Assembly: GCA_949752745.1 (NCBI GenBank)
Contig: OX457026.1
Location: 26,288,116-26,352,115, forward strand
Length of the DNA stretch: 64,000 nucleotides
From: Protula sp. h YS-2021
Lineage: Eukaryota > Annelida > Polychaeta > Sabellida > Serpulidae
Direction of reading: 5' to 3'
The first letter of the stretch is position 1; each line of letters opens with the position of its first letter. The position numbers and the translations under genes were made by a program. The notes under the pieces are model-generated. The model was not told the origin of the DNA. It worked only from the letters and a program-made list of their open reading frames with translations, and made no database searches. Below are positions 52,271-60,863 of this stretch, one piece after another.

Positions 52271-52828
52271 TTACGAAAGCCTATTCGTATATGCTGCTGC
52301 CGTGGTAGTGGCAAGATTTTCCAAGGAGGAATGCCATGGAATGTTGTGACATGCTGTCGAATTCCATGGCCACCGAATTTACGTTTTGCGGGCTACTGCA
52401 GTCGTAGAATGCCATGGCATGCCGTGTAATTCCGTTGCATTGTAATGCAATTATGTAATGGTTTTATACACAATACGTGCAAAAATGCTGCAATTAGCTT
52501 CTCTCGTTGATTTCCGTGGCATGCCGAGTAATGTCATTGCATGCTAAGTTATGCTACGTATAGAGCATTCTGCAGTATTCCGTGGGATACCGCAACATGC
52601 CACTCCAAGAATTCCATAGCATGGCATGAAATGCCATAGCATGTTTGGTTGATAAGGGAAAATCGGCAAACAACAAACCAAAGGAAATAGCTGCACTTTC
52701 CAGACATGTAGAAGGAAGCGTGGTATTAGGTCACATGTCACAGCATTCCCCGCAATGCCTCGTGGAATTCCGTGATGGAAATGCTTGCTGCTACCATGGC
52801 AGCAGCATTTACGAATAGGCTTTCGTAA
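52271..52828. mobile_element. Inverted-repeat element filled with CATGG palindromes
   Basis: 38-bp terminal inverted repeats with two mismatches: TTACGAAAGCCTATTCGTAT at the left, the complement ending ACGAATAGGCTTTCGTAA at the right. The interior is dense in imperfect palindromes of the types GAATGCCATGGCATGCC, AATTCCATGG and CCGTGGCATGCC. No coding frame; probably non-autonomous. Confidence 0.8.
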
Positions 52829-53599
52829 GGGTGGGTGCAGAGGGGGGGATGCAGGGGGCTGGGGTCGAGTATTTGCTCTGAGAAGGAGTAAAGGTATGTG
52901 ATCGCAGGTCGCTAGAAATTAAACACATCGCTCACACAAAAATGTTTAATTCGAAAATGTGCTCCTAACATTTGCTTAATTAAAACTGATTGGTATCTTT
53001 GTTTTGCAAATGCAGTTCGAAAATATCATTTAAGCTTATAGAGCTAGAACATTCCGTTTTAGTAAATACAAAAAGATTGTTGATTTTTCTCTTGTCCGAA
53101 GGGTCGTTCATTTGGACTATGTATATCTCTGTCTGGTATTATGGATATCTCTCTGGAATTATGGACATCTTTCTGGAATAAGTCTGATCTAAATTTCATA
53201 AATTTATACTTACATATACTTGTTGCTTTTACTAACAAGAAATAGACGTAGCTAAAATCGGTGTGTGTAACTGATCTTGAGAGGTATCTTCGCAATACAA
53301 AATATCTCAAAATAAGCCAAAAAGGTGCTGGTCAAATACAAAATGTCATCAAATAATTAACAGACATATCTTATGAAGTTCGAATATTTTTATTCAATGA
53401 CAGTTGTCTTTAATTAAGGCGAGAAAAACTAATCTTGTTTCTCATGCCTTGGCCAGGTTACTAAAAATCACAAATGAAACAAGAGCAATCAGTAATTGCC
53501 ATATCCTCCGCTGTGGGTGTAATTAGTAGGGCGGGTGCTGTACCTCGCACTTAAACGCAGTGGACAAAACAACTACACTATATTGCTGTTATGCATACG

Positions 53600-53925
53600 A
53601 AATGAGAATCGAATCCGGTAAATTTTAGAGTAATCGTCTAGAAAACAAAGTACACGTTGAGATTCGGATTTTAGGGTTCTAAGTCCAATTACAGATCCAG
53701 ATGGGCTTCGATCCGATCAAAACCCCAAGAGGCACATCTAGATGTCTTGGTTGTTACGCATATCAAATATGAACCGGATCCGCTTAATAGTTTCGGAGAT
53801 ATCGCCTGGAAACCAAAGTGCACGTTGAGATCCGGAGTTGGAGATTCTAAGTTCAAATACAGATCCAGATGGGCTTCGATCTGACCAAAACCCCCAAAAG
53901 GCACATCTAGGTATCTTGGTAGTAG
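53600..53925. repeat. 168-bp tandem duplication
   Basis: CAGATCCAGATGGGCTTCGA occurs at 53692 and 53860, and AAAGTACACGTTGAGAT/AAAGTGCACGTTGAGAT at 53647 and 53815. The period of 168 is divisible by three, so the frames found across it are a by-product. Confidence 0.85.
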
Positions 53926-53954
53926 GGTGAAAACGTTGGTTCTGGGTCACTTGA

Positions 53955-54186
53955 TGACGTCATACTGTCTGGAAGTGACGTCATCATGTCTGGACCGGAA
54001 GTGCTGTCTAGACCGGAAGTGCTGTCTGGACCGGAAGTGCTGTCTGGAGTGGAAGTGACGTCATCATGTCTGGACCGGAAGTGACGTCATGATGTCTGGA
54101 CCGGAAGTGACGTCATCATGTCTGGACCGGAAGTCATGATAATCGTTAGGATAGGCGCGACCATGTGTGACGTCATCATGACGTCA
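53955..54186. repeat. Tandem array of GGAAGTGACGTCA-type (ETS/CRE-like) motifs
   Basis: Seven TGACGTCA palindromes at 53955, 53976, 54056, 54082, 54108, 54168 and 54179. Four follow GGAAG, two of them as CCGGAAGTGACGTCA. Three other units read ACCGGAAGTGCTG. The unit is about 26 bp with linker TCATGTCTGGA. Confidence 0.85.
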
Positions 54187-54220
54187 TACTGAGATGATGC
54201 TGTCTGGAGCGAAAGTGGTT

Positions 54221-54285
54221 TGGCCGAGTCAATCAACATGAAGCCAATGAACCCGACCTGTCAATCAACATGAAGCCAATGAACC
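54221..54285. repeat. Two-copy repeat TCAATCAACATGAAGCCAAT
   Basis: Two adjacent copies of a 31-base unit ending AACCCGACC, leading into the C-run array. Confidence 0.85.
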
Positions 54286-54488
54286 CGACCCCCCCCCTAG
54301 GACATACTATGTACCGACCCCCCCCCCTAGGACATACTATGTACCGACCCCCCCCCCCCTAGGACATACTATGTACCGACCCCCCCCCCTAGGACATACT
54401 ATGTACCGACCCCCCCCCCCCCCTAGGGCATACTATGTACCGACCCCCCCCCCTAGGACAGACTATGTACCGACCCCCCCCCCCCCAG
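54286..54488. repeat. C-run minisatellite, seven units
   Basis: Unit of C(9-15), then TAGGACATACTATGTACCGA, about 28-34 bases. The opposite strand carries seven G-runs. Confidence 0.92.
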
Positions 54489-54530
54489 GAGAGCACCAAA
54501 AATTTTTGTCGAATCAGCATGATAAAATCC

Positions 54531-54538
54531 TATATAAG
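54531..54538 (+). promoter_or_regulatory. TATA box TATATAAG, gene at 54578
   Basis: 40-47 bases before an ATG. Spacing is similar to other TATA words in the element. Confidence 0.5.
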
Positions 54539-54577
54539 TGTGGTGTCTCAAGGCTTAGAGACATTGTCAGACACATC

Positions 54578-54853
54578 ATGGATAACACACCAGCTATCAT
54601 CATTGATGACTTAACAGCGTTTCAAGCGAATGAATCTGTTTGCATCTGGGTAAATATGCGTGATGAAGCTGAAGCAGCTGATATTACATATGCTTTGGAG
54701 GAGGTGCTACAATTTCCAACTCAGATCACTGCAGTGAAGCCTGACGTAGTAATTACATTTATGTGGAACAACCGCATAGTAACACTGACTCAACGATACT
54801 GCAAGTGTCAAGTGTGGTTGGAATATGAGGGACAACCCCATAACTGCTGCTGA
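54578..54853 (+). CDS. Small protein of the Polinton-like element, unknown function
   Basis: 91 residues from the ATG at 54578 (MDNTPAIIIDDLTAFQANES). The frame stays open upstream through the C-run repeat (poly-Pro), but the TATA word at 54531 favours this start. It is acidic in its first half and ends CKCQVWLEYEGQPHNCC, with a cluster of Cys. No family recognised. It lies between the repeats and the polymerase gene in the same orientation. Confidence 0.5.
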   Translation: MDNTPAIIIDDLTAFQANESVCIWVNMRDEAEAADITYALEEVLQFPTQITAVKPDVVITFMWNNRIVTLTQRYCKCQVWLEYEGQPHNCC

Positions 54854-55264
54854 TATATACTAAAATATTTCGGGCCCTTTTAAGGGCCATCCTATATTAT
54901 GAAATGAAGCAAAACATGTTTGTGTGTGTGTGTGTGTGTGTGAGAATACATTTTATCACATTTCAGGTCTAGTTGGCGGATGAATACCATTTGGCGGATG
55001 AATACCATTTGACAGACCAATTAACTTCACCGCTAGATGTCTCTGCTGTGTAGCAGTGCAGCTGTACAACTTCACAACTGTAAGTAAGACATTCATATAC
55101 ACAAGTAAAATTCTGCTGAGTCAGCAATTTTAACATTTTGGAACAAGTTTGAAAAGTTACACACCATATTTTGATTACATGGAAGTAGCATAAAAGCATG
55201 AGTGAAACATGTCAACTAGTCAACTAGTGATACATTCTGCTGAGTCAACACACCATTGAAGTGG

Positions 55265-55272
55265 TATAAAAG
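55265..55272 (+). promoter_or_regulatory. TATA box TATAAAAG, DNA polymerase gene
   Basis: 60-67 bases before the first ATG of the polymerase frame (55332). Confidence 0.55.
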
Positions 55273-55331
55273 GAAGAGTGAAACGTATATTTTACTTCAT
55301 TTCAGTTCCAGCAGTTGAAGAAGCAACAACG

Positions 55332-58300
55332 ATGGCACCAGTCTACTGTCATGATTGTGATGTGACATTTCCATCTCTGGAAGTGTTCGTGACACATACA
55401 TGCAAACCAGCTAGGATGAAACGTGCTCATGAAGAGCTTGTTGAGCAGATTGAAGCCAAGAGACGAAAGACCGTACAAGATGGTGTTGACAGACCTGATC
55501 CAGTCCTCTGCTGTAAATGCGTCAAGATATTTTCATCTTTGGATGCATTTGAGACACATGCATGTGCTGAGATGGAAAATGTGTCTCATGAAGAACAAAG
55601 AAAGAAAGAGACAGTGCAAGTAGGCAGAGGCAGAAGAGTGAGTCTTGGTGAAAACGCGCAGGAAAGACGGTTTGAGCCTGAAGATGGATCAGATTTGCTA
55701 CTTGAAATGCGACAACAAGAGAACCGAATCAAGAGACATTTGCTAGAAACGTTAAACCGTGGTATGAAATGGTACATTGTCGTGCATGCACGCTTCAAGA
55801 AAATGACACCAAATGTTGAAGGCGTGATGGTAGAACAAGTGGATAATGCCTTCATCAGTAGTCCAACGTATGCAGCATACAATCCAACAGATATTGAGAA
55901 GGACTTGCCAGAAGCCTATAAAGAATTATTTACCAGGTTTGATGAACATGAGCGACAAGGTTCTGGCTGGGTGTTGGATAACATATTATTCATTGAAGTG
56001 CATACAGCGACGTCAGCACCATTGGAAGCAAGCAGTTTTATCCCACTACCGAAGAAAGTAAAGAATACAAAGGCGGTGTTAAACATTCAGAATAAAGACA
56101 ACAAGTGCTTCTTATGGTCTGTATTGGCTCACCTTCACCCTTCAACAAACAGTCCTTGCCGCGTGAGTCATTACACACCATTTGAGAACGAATTGAAGGT
56201 GGAAGGCATGACATTTCCCACACCGATTACAGACATTCCAAAATTTGAAAAGGAGAATGATGTTTCTATCAATGTGTTTGGATATGAACATGATGTCGTT
56301 GTTCCCATACAACTCAGTCGAAACACCAGCGCCAACAGCGCGAGAGAAATCAACTTACTTTTGATTAGCAATGACAAGACAAGACATTACTGCCTCATCA
56401 AGAATTTCAGCAGACTGATGGCTTATCGAACAAAGCGTCAGAATGCAATATTTTATTGTTTCAACTGTCTTCATGGGTTTATGCGACAAGATCTGTTAGA
56501 CAAGCATCGTGAAGTGTGTGGCAAGCATGGCGCACAACGTTTATCATTTCCCAAGGAACCCTTCATCAAGTTCAAGAATGTAGCCAAACAACAGCGAGCG
56601 CCGTTTGTCATTTATGCAGACTTTGAATGTTTCACGAAAAAGCATGAAGGAGACAAGTATCAGCATCATCGTCCAAACAGCTTTGCCTATGTGGTTGTCA
56701 GCCAGTATGATACACGTGCGCCAGTCGTATATCGAGGCGATAATGCTGTGAAAGTCTTTTTAGACCATATGGTGAATGAACGTGATCGTATTGTGCATGG
56801 CTTGCTACAGCCAAAGAAAATGGTGATGACTCATGAAGATGAAGAGCATTATAAGAACGCCACAGATTGCTACATTTGTCATGAGCCTCTAGGAGCAGAT
56901 CGTGTGAGAGATCATGATCATATCAATGGCAAATACCGCGGAGCTGCACATAATGAATGCAATTTACAATTCCGATTTCGAAAAGATCAGCAGGATGTTG
57001 AAGATTCTTTCATCATTCCTGTGTTTTTCCACAATTTACGAGGCTATGACAGCCATTTGATCATGGAAGAAATTGGAAAGTTCAAAAACGAAAGGATTAC
57101 AGTCATTCCCAACACCGTTGAGAAATATATTGCATTCACCATGAGCAATCTGAAATTTACAGACAGCTTTCAGTTCATGAGTACTTCTCTACAGAAGTTG
57201 GTCTCCAACCTGGCAGCAGAAGGGAAAAACAACTTTTATCACATGACGTCACACATTCACGATAGCGACCAACAAGAGTTACTGTTGAGAAAGGGAGTGT
57301 ACCCTTATGATTACGTGGATGAGCCATCCAAGTTTGCTGAAACACAACTGCCGTCCAAGGACAAGTTTTACAGTCTGCTCAGTGAAGAAGACATTAGCGA
57401 TGAGGATTATGCGCATGCGCAGAAGGTGTGGGAGACATTCCACTGTACTACATTTGGTGAATACCATGACTTGTACCTGAAATCAGATGTGTTGCTGCTG
57501 GCTGACGTGTTTGAAAACTTTCGTCACGTATGTCTCAACACGTATGAATTGGATCCTGCTCACTACTATACAGCGCCAGGACTGTCGTGGGATGCCATGT
57601 TGAAAGCGACAAAGGTGAAATTGGAATTGATCAACGACATTGACATGTACCAAATGGTTGAACAAGGTCTACGTGGAGGAATATCTGTCATCACACACAA
57701 GTATGCGAAAGCAAATAACCCCTACGTAGCAGATTACGATCCCACGAAACCAACCAACTACTTGACTTACCTGGATGCAAACAACTTGTATGGCTGGGCT
57801 ATGTCGCAAAGCATGCCGGAAAGTGGATTTATGTGGGTGAGCGAGCCAGAATCCATTGACTTTATGGATGTGGATGAAGATGACGAGATTGGATACATTT
57901 TAGAAGTGGATTTGGAATACCCATATTCAATCCATGATCATCATAATCACTATCCAGTGGCTCCAGAACGGAAATGTGTGAAAGTGGGAGAATTATCAAA
58001 ACATAGTCAGAAGCTACGGAAAGATCTAAACATGAAAGGCAAGCCTAGTGAAAAGCTCATTCCCAACTTATGCGACAAGAAGAAATATGTGCTTCATTAT
58101 AGAAATTTACAGCAATATGTCTCACTGGGATTGAAAGTCACGAAGGTGCATCGTGCCATCATGTTTGCACAGAGCAAATGGTTGGCAAAATACATCTCCT
58201 TGAACACGGAAAAGAGAAAGTTGGCCAAGAACCCGTTTGAGAAAGATTTTTTCAAACTGATGAACAACTCTGTGTTTGGCAAAACCATGGAAAATGTAAG

Positions 58301-59015
58301 AAAGCGCATGAATGTGGAACTTGTTCACCAGGAAAAGCGGTTCAAGAAACTTGTAGCCAAACCTTCCTTCCACAAATTTAGAATTTTCAACGAAGATTTG
58401 ACCGCGGTACATTTGCGCAAAGTGGATCTGCTTCTGGATAAACCCATTCAAGTTGGTTTCACCATTCTCGACCTCAGCAAGGTGCTCATGTTCCACTTTC
58501 ATTACAACTACATCATGACCAAGTATCCCAACGCCAAACTCTTGTTCAGCGACACCGACAGTCTATGTTATGACATAGAAACGGAAGATATATACAAAGA
58601 CATGCAGGAAGATGCTGACTTGTTCGACACAAGTGACTATCCGCCAGATCATTTCCTGCATTCCAACGTGAACAAGAAAGTGCTTGGGAAAATGAAAGAT
58701 GAGACGGCGGGCATTCCCATTGAAGAGTTTGTTGGACTTCGACCGAAAATGTATAGTATGATGTATGGTGGGAAAGAAAAACGTACGGCCAAAGGCATCA
58801 CTCGCGCGTGTCAAAGACGGATGAAACATCAGCAGTATAGAGACAGTTTGTTCAACCAAACGCAAACGATGACCACAGGACACATCATACGAAGTCATAA
58901 CCATCAGATCTTCTCGGAGAAGTTGAGGAAAGTGGCTCTCTCTCCTTTTGATGACAAGCGATATGTGATGAGTGATGGCTATTCCACTTTGGCGCATGGA
59001 CATTACAGTATATAA
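55332..59015 (+). CDS. Protein-primed family B DNA polymerase with zinc fingers and HNH/endonuclease VII-like insert
   Basis: 1227 residues from ATG 55332 (MAPVYCHDCD); upstream codons are open but have no ATG. In order: two C2HC-like fingers (about 5-24 and 59-80), a third finger YCFNCLHGF...H...C near 374-395, exonuclease I YADFEC near 427, an insert CYICHEP...RVRDHDHINGKYRG...HNECN near 511-550 that matches the endonuclease VII/HNH treble-clef pattern, exonuclease II NLRGYDSH near 567, exonuclease III YLKSDVLLLADVF near 714, polymerase motif A YLDANNLYGWAM near 812, motif B KLMNNSVFGKTM near 974, motif C FSDTDSLCYD near 1072, and KMYSM near 1138. All catalytic Asp/Glu are present. It would replicate the element from a protein primer. 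Confidence 0.93.
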   Translation: MAPVYCHDCDVTFPSLEVFVTHTCKPARMKRAHEELVEQIEAKRRKTVQDGVDRPDPVLCCKCVKIFSSLDAFETHACAEMENVSHEEQRKKETVQVGRGRRVSLGENAQERRFEPEDGSDLLLEMRQQENRIKRHLLETLNRGMKWYIVVHARFKKMTPNVEGVMVEQVDNAFISSPTYAAYNPTDIEKDLPEAYKELFTRFDEHERQGSGWVLDNILFIEVHTATSAPLEASSFIPLPKKVKNTKAVLNIQNKDNKCFLWSVLAHLHPSTNSPCRVSHYTPFENELKVEGMTFPTPITDIPKFEKENDVSINVFGYEHDVVVPIQLSRNTSANSAREINLLLISNDKTRHYCLIKNFSRLMAYRTKRQNAIFYCFNCLHGFMRQDLLDKHREVCGKHGAQRLSFPKEPFIKFKNVAKQQRAPFVIYADFECFTKKHEGDKYQHHRPNSFAYVVVSQYDTRAPVVYRGDNAVKVFLDHMVNERDRIVHGLLQPKKMVMTHEDEEHYKNATDCYICHEPLGADRVRDHDHINGKYRGAAHNECNLQFRFRKDQQDVEDSFIIPVFFHNLRGYDSHLIMEEIGKFKNERITVIPNTVEKYIAFTMSNLKFTDSFQFMSTSLQKLVSNLAAEGKNNFYHMTSHIHDSDQQELLLRKGVYPYDYVDEPSKFAETQLPSKDKFYSLLSEEDISDEDYAHAQKVWETFHCTTFGEYHDLYLKSDVLLLADVFENFRHVCLNTYELDPAHYYTAPGLSWDAMLKATKVKLELINDIDMYQMVEQGLRGGISVITHKYAKANNPYVADYDPTKPTNYLTYLDANNLYGWAMSQSMPESGFMWVSEPESIDFMDVDEDDEIGYILEVDLEYPYSIHDHHNHYPVAPERKCVKVGELSKHSQKLRKDLNMKGKPSEKLIPNLCDKKKYVLHYRNLQQYVSLGLKVTKVHRAIMFAQSKWLAKYISLNTEKRKLAKNPFEKDFFKLMNNSVFGKTMENVRKRMNVELVHQEKRFKKLVAKPSFHKFRIFNEDLTAVHLRKVDLLLDKPIQVGFTILDLSKVLMFHFHYNYIMTKYPNAKLLFSDTDSLCYDIETEDIYKDMQEDADLFDTSDYPPDHFLHSNVNKKVLGKMKDETAGIPIEEFVGLRPKMYSMMYGGKEKRTAKGITRACQRRMKHQQYRDSLFNQTQTMTTGHIIRSHNHQIFSEKLRKVALSPFDDKRYVMSDGYSTLAHGHYSI

Positions 59016-59016
59016 G
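59009..59016 (+). promoter_or_regulatory. TATA box TATATAAG overlapping the polymerase stop codon
   Basis: The polymerase TAA (59013-59015) lies inside the TATA word; the next ATG is 62 bases from its start. Confidence 0.55.
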
Positions 59017-59070
59017 GGGGAGACACTTCAACTTTAGAGTCAGTTGAGGTGTGAACACTGAAGCGTCAAC

Positions 59071-59415
59071 ATGAAAAGATCTGCAACAACGGATATGGAT
59101 ACTCTTGCTGATACAGTCAAAGACATGAAAGTGAAACATCCTGATACTACCATTAAGAAATTAAAAGTGGAGATAGCACCAACACCACAGTCGTGGGATG
59201 GAATGCTTTCTCTAGGCAATGGAAAGTATATCAAGATTATGAAACAAAGTAATGAAGGTGTGGTAAACATTCGCAAATACCTCAGAGATGAGGGGACTGG
59301 AAAAAACCGTCCAACGAAAAAGGGTATCTTGCTGACAATACCTGAATGGAAAATGCTGAAGAAGCAGGTGAAAGAAGTGGATAAAAGGCTTCGCAGACAA
59401 GACGACAAGTCATAA
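59071..59415 (+). CDS. PC4/SUB1-like single-stranded DNA-binding protein
   Basis: 114 residues. A variable basic N-terminus is followed by GNGKYIKIMKQSNEGVVNIR, KYLRDEGTGKNRPTKKGILL and TIPEWKMLKKQVKEVDKRL. This reproduces the PC4 pattern: two beta strands, Ile-Arg-x-Tyr, a Lys-rich loop, Lys-Gly-Ile-x-Leu, then Glu-Trp and an amphipathic helix. PC4 proteins dimerise and bind single-stranded DNA. In this context a role in element replication or transcription is plausible but inferred. It is followed by three relatives in tandem. Confidence 0.72.
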   Translation: MKRSATTDMDTLADTVKDMKVKHPDTTIKKLKVEIAPTPQSWDGMLSLGNGKYIKIMKQSNEGVVNIRKYLRDEGTGKNRPTKKGILLTIPEWKMLKKQVKEVDKRLRRQDDKS

Positions 59416-59428
59416 CAAGGTAACAATC

Positions 59429-59800
59429 ATGAATGCACTCATGCTGAACGGTGGTGTTTACCTTACTGTCAATGAGAGGAATGAAGTGATACTAGATTCT
59501 AAGACAAGTTATCATCGGTTTAAACCTGAAGTGTGGAAAGACTTTAAAAACATACCACTTGAACCTGGGTTTAAACGCAGACTTGAAAATAAAGTGGAAG
59601 TGACGGTGGCTGAATATGATTCTAACATACGTGTAGAAATCTGTAGAAATCTTTTACAGGATTATCCAAAGGATTATAAGGGAGTTGTACCAGATACACC
59701 ATATACAGATTTGATCATCTTTGATATCAAGAACTGGCGCGCAGTCTTACGATTCCTAGAAGTGATACAACATCCACTCTTCACCATCTTGCGAGCATAA
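59429..59800 (+). CDS. PC4-related small protein 2
   Basis: 123 residues starting MNALMLNGGVYLTVNERNE, 13 bases after the previous stop. The C-terminal half (KVEVTVAEYDSNIRVEI, then LIIFDIKNWRAVLRFLEV) follows the strand-strand-Trp-helix order of the PC4-like neighbour, without the Lys-Gly. The Lys-rich loop is lost, so nucleic-acid binding is uncertain. No other family recognised. Confidence 0.65.
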   Translation: MNALMLNGGVYLTVNERNEVILDSKTSYHRFKPEVWKDFKNIPLEPGFKRRLENKVEVTVAEYDSNIRVEICRNLLQDYPKDYKGVVPDTPYTDLIIFDIKNWRAVLRFLEVIQHPLFTILRA

Positions 59801-59856
59801 AAAAACGTCTTTGCAGACAAGGAGACAGCTCATAGTTCATCTGACTGTTGAACGAG

Positions 59857-60198
59857 ATGGAAGACTTTTTAACGGAATATAAACCAATTACGCATGGGTT
59901 CTCATATCTGAGAAACGAATATGATGACATTGTGCTAAGACATTTTGGACAGTATCTCGTCCTATCACTTGATGACCAATCCGTGTTGAAAGACCATCTA
60001 GAGAAGTTCAGGATACCTGGCTTTCTCCTGGCAGTCTCAAATGAATTAGAAGTGCGTGTGACTGAGAACTGCTTAGACGTGTTTATACAATTTCGCCAAT
60101 ATGACGAGCTTACAGAAAACTATGACTACATCACCCTCAACACAGTGGAATGGTACGCTCTGTTACAAGCATTGGATTGGAAAGAACCTAACGCTTGA
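59857..60198 (+). CDS. PC4-related small protein 3
   Basis: 113 residues from ATG 59857 (MEDFLTEYKPITHGFSYL). The C-terminal half LEVRVTENCLDVFIQFRQYD and YITLNTVEWYALLQALDW matches its two neighbours in order and spacing. It is acidic, unlike true PC4. Confidence 0.65.
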   Translation: MEDFLTEYKPITHGFSYLRNEYDDIVLRHFGQYLVLSLDDQSVLKDHLEKFRIPGFLLAVSNELEVRVTENCLDVFIQFRQYDELTENYDYITLNTVEWYALLQALDWKEPNA

Positions 60199-60475
60199 AT
60201 TCAAAGAAACAGAAATATGGCTTACACGAGGCACCAAATCCATTGAGCTGACACAACCTATGCGTGTGATGGACATTGACTTAGAAGAAGGATATGAACT
60301 GAAACTGTCTGAACATGTAACTGTTAAAGTGATAAAGTTTGGTGATGTGTGTTATGTGAGCTTTCATAGCATTTACAAACATGGATGTAATGTCTATGAT
60401 ACCTATATCAATTTAGATTCTAATGAATGGTATTCATTGATGAATGTATTGAAAAATGAATGTGTTTGTAAATAA
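60101..60475 (+). CDS. PC4-related small protein 4 (start uncertain)
   Basis: The part that resembles protein 2 (EIWLTRGTKSIELTQP, IDLEEGYELKLSEHVTVKV, then TYINLDSNEWYSLMNVL) begins near 60200. No ATG lies between 60200 and 60260 in this frame. Either translation starts at 60101, overlapping gene 3 by 98 bases in another phase, or at ATG 60260, which would cut off homologous sequence, or the two genes are joined by a frameshift. Confidence 0.55.
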   Translation: MTSLQKTMTTSPSTQWNGTLCYKHWIGKNLTLEFKETEIWLTRGTKSIELTQPMRVMDIDLEEGYELKLSEHVTVKVIKFGDVCYVSFHSIYKHGCNVYDTYINLDSNEWYSLMNVLKNECVCK

Positions 60476-60863
60476 AAAGTTTGTAAATAGTGTAAATAGA
60501 CTTTGTAGTTAAGAGTTTGTAGTTAAGAATTTTGTAAATAGTGTAAATAGTGTAAATAAAAGTTTGTAAATAGTGTAAATAGAATTTGTAGTTAAGAATT
60601 TGTAAATAGTGTAAATAGCGTTTGTAGTTAAGAGTTTGTAAATAGTGTTTGTAAACTTTGTAAATAGTGTTTGTAAACTTTGTAAATAGTGTTTGTAGTT
60701 AAGAATTTGTAAATAAACGTATGTACAACACAATAAACAAGACAGTTGTTTGAAACTTGATTTGTTTTATTTAACAACAACAACTTAACTAATATAACAA
60801 CAACAACAACTTAACTAATATAACAACAACAACAACAACTTAACTAATATAACAACAACAACA
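60476..60863. other. AT-rich repetitive spacer between convergent gene blocks
   Basis: Repeats of GTTTGTAAATAGTGTAAATA and GTAGTTAAGAATTTG (60476-60720), then ACAACAACAACTTAACTAAT units (60775-60865). No gene. Confidence 0.85.
60712..60771. terminator. Convergent poly(A) signals
   Basis: AATAAA on + at 60712 and 60732; TTTATT (AATAAA on -) at 60766-60771. The two transcript blocks would overlap by tens of bases. Confidence 0.55.

Noticed and set aside
53689..53950. Minus-strand repeat protein (EAHLDLYLNL)
   Set aside because: Only two units of a DNA duplication, no start context or further similarity.
54371..54577. Pro-rich N-terminal extension of the small Polinton gene
   Set aside because: It is the translation of the C-run minisatellite; a TATA word and ATG further right give a better start.
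58097..59426. Minus-strand frames of 70-146 codons under the polymerase and PC4-like genes
   Set aside because: Antisense shadows of strongly supported + genes.
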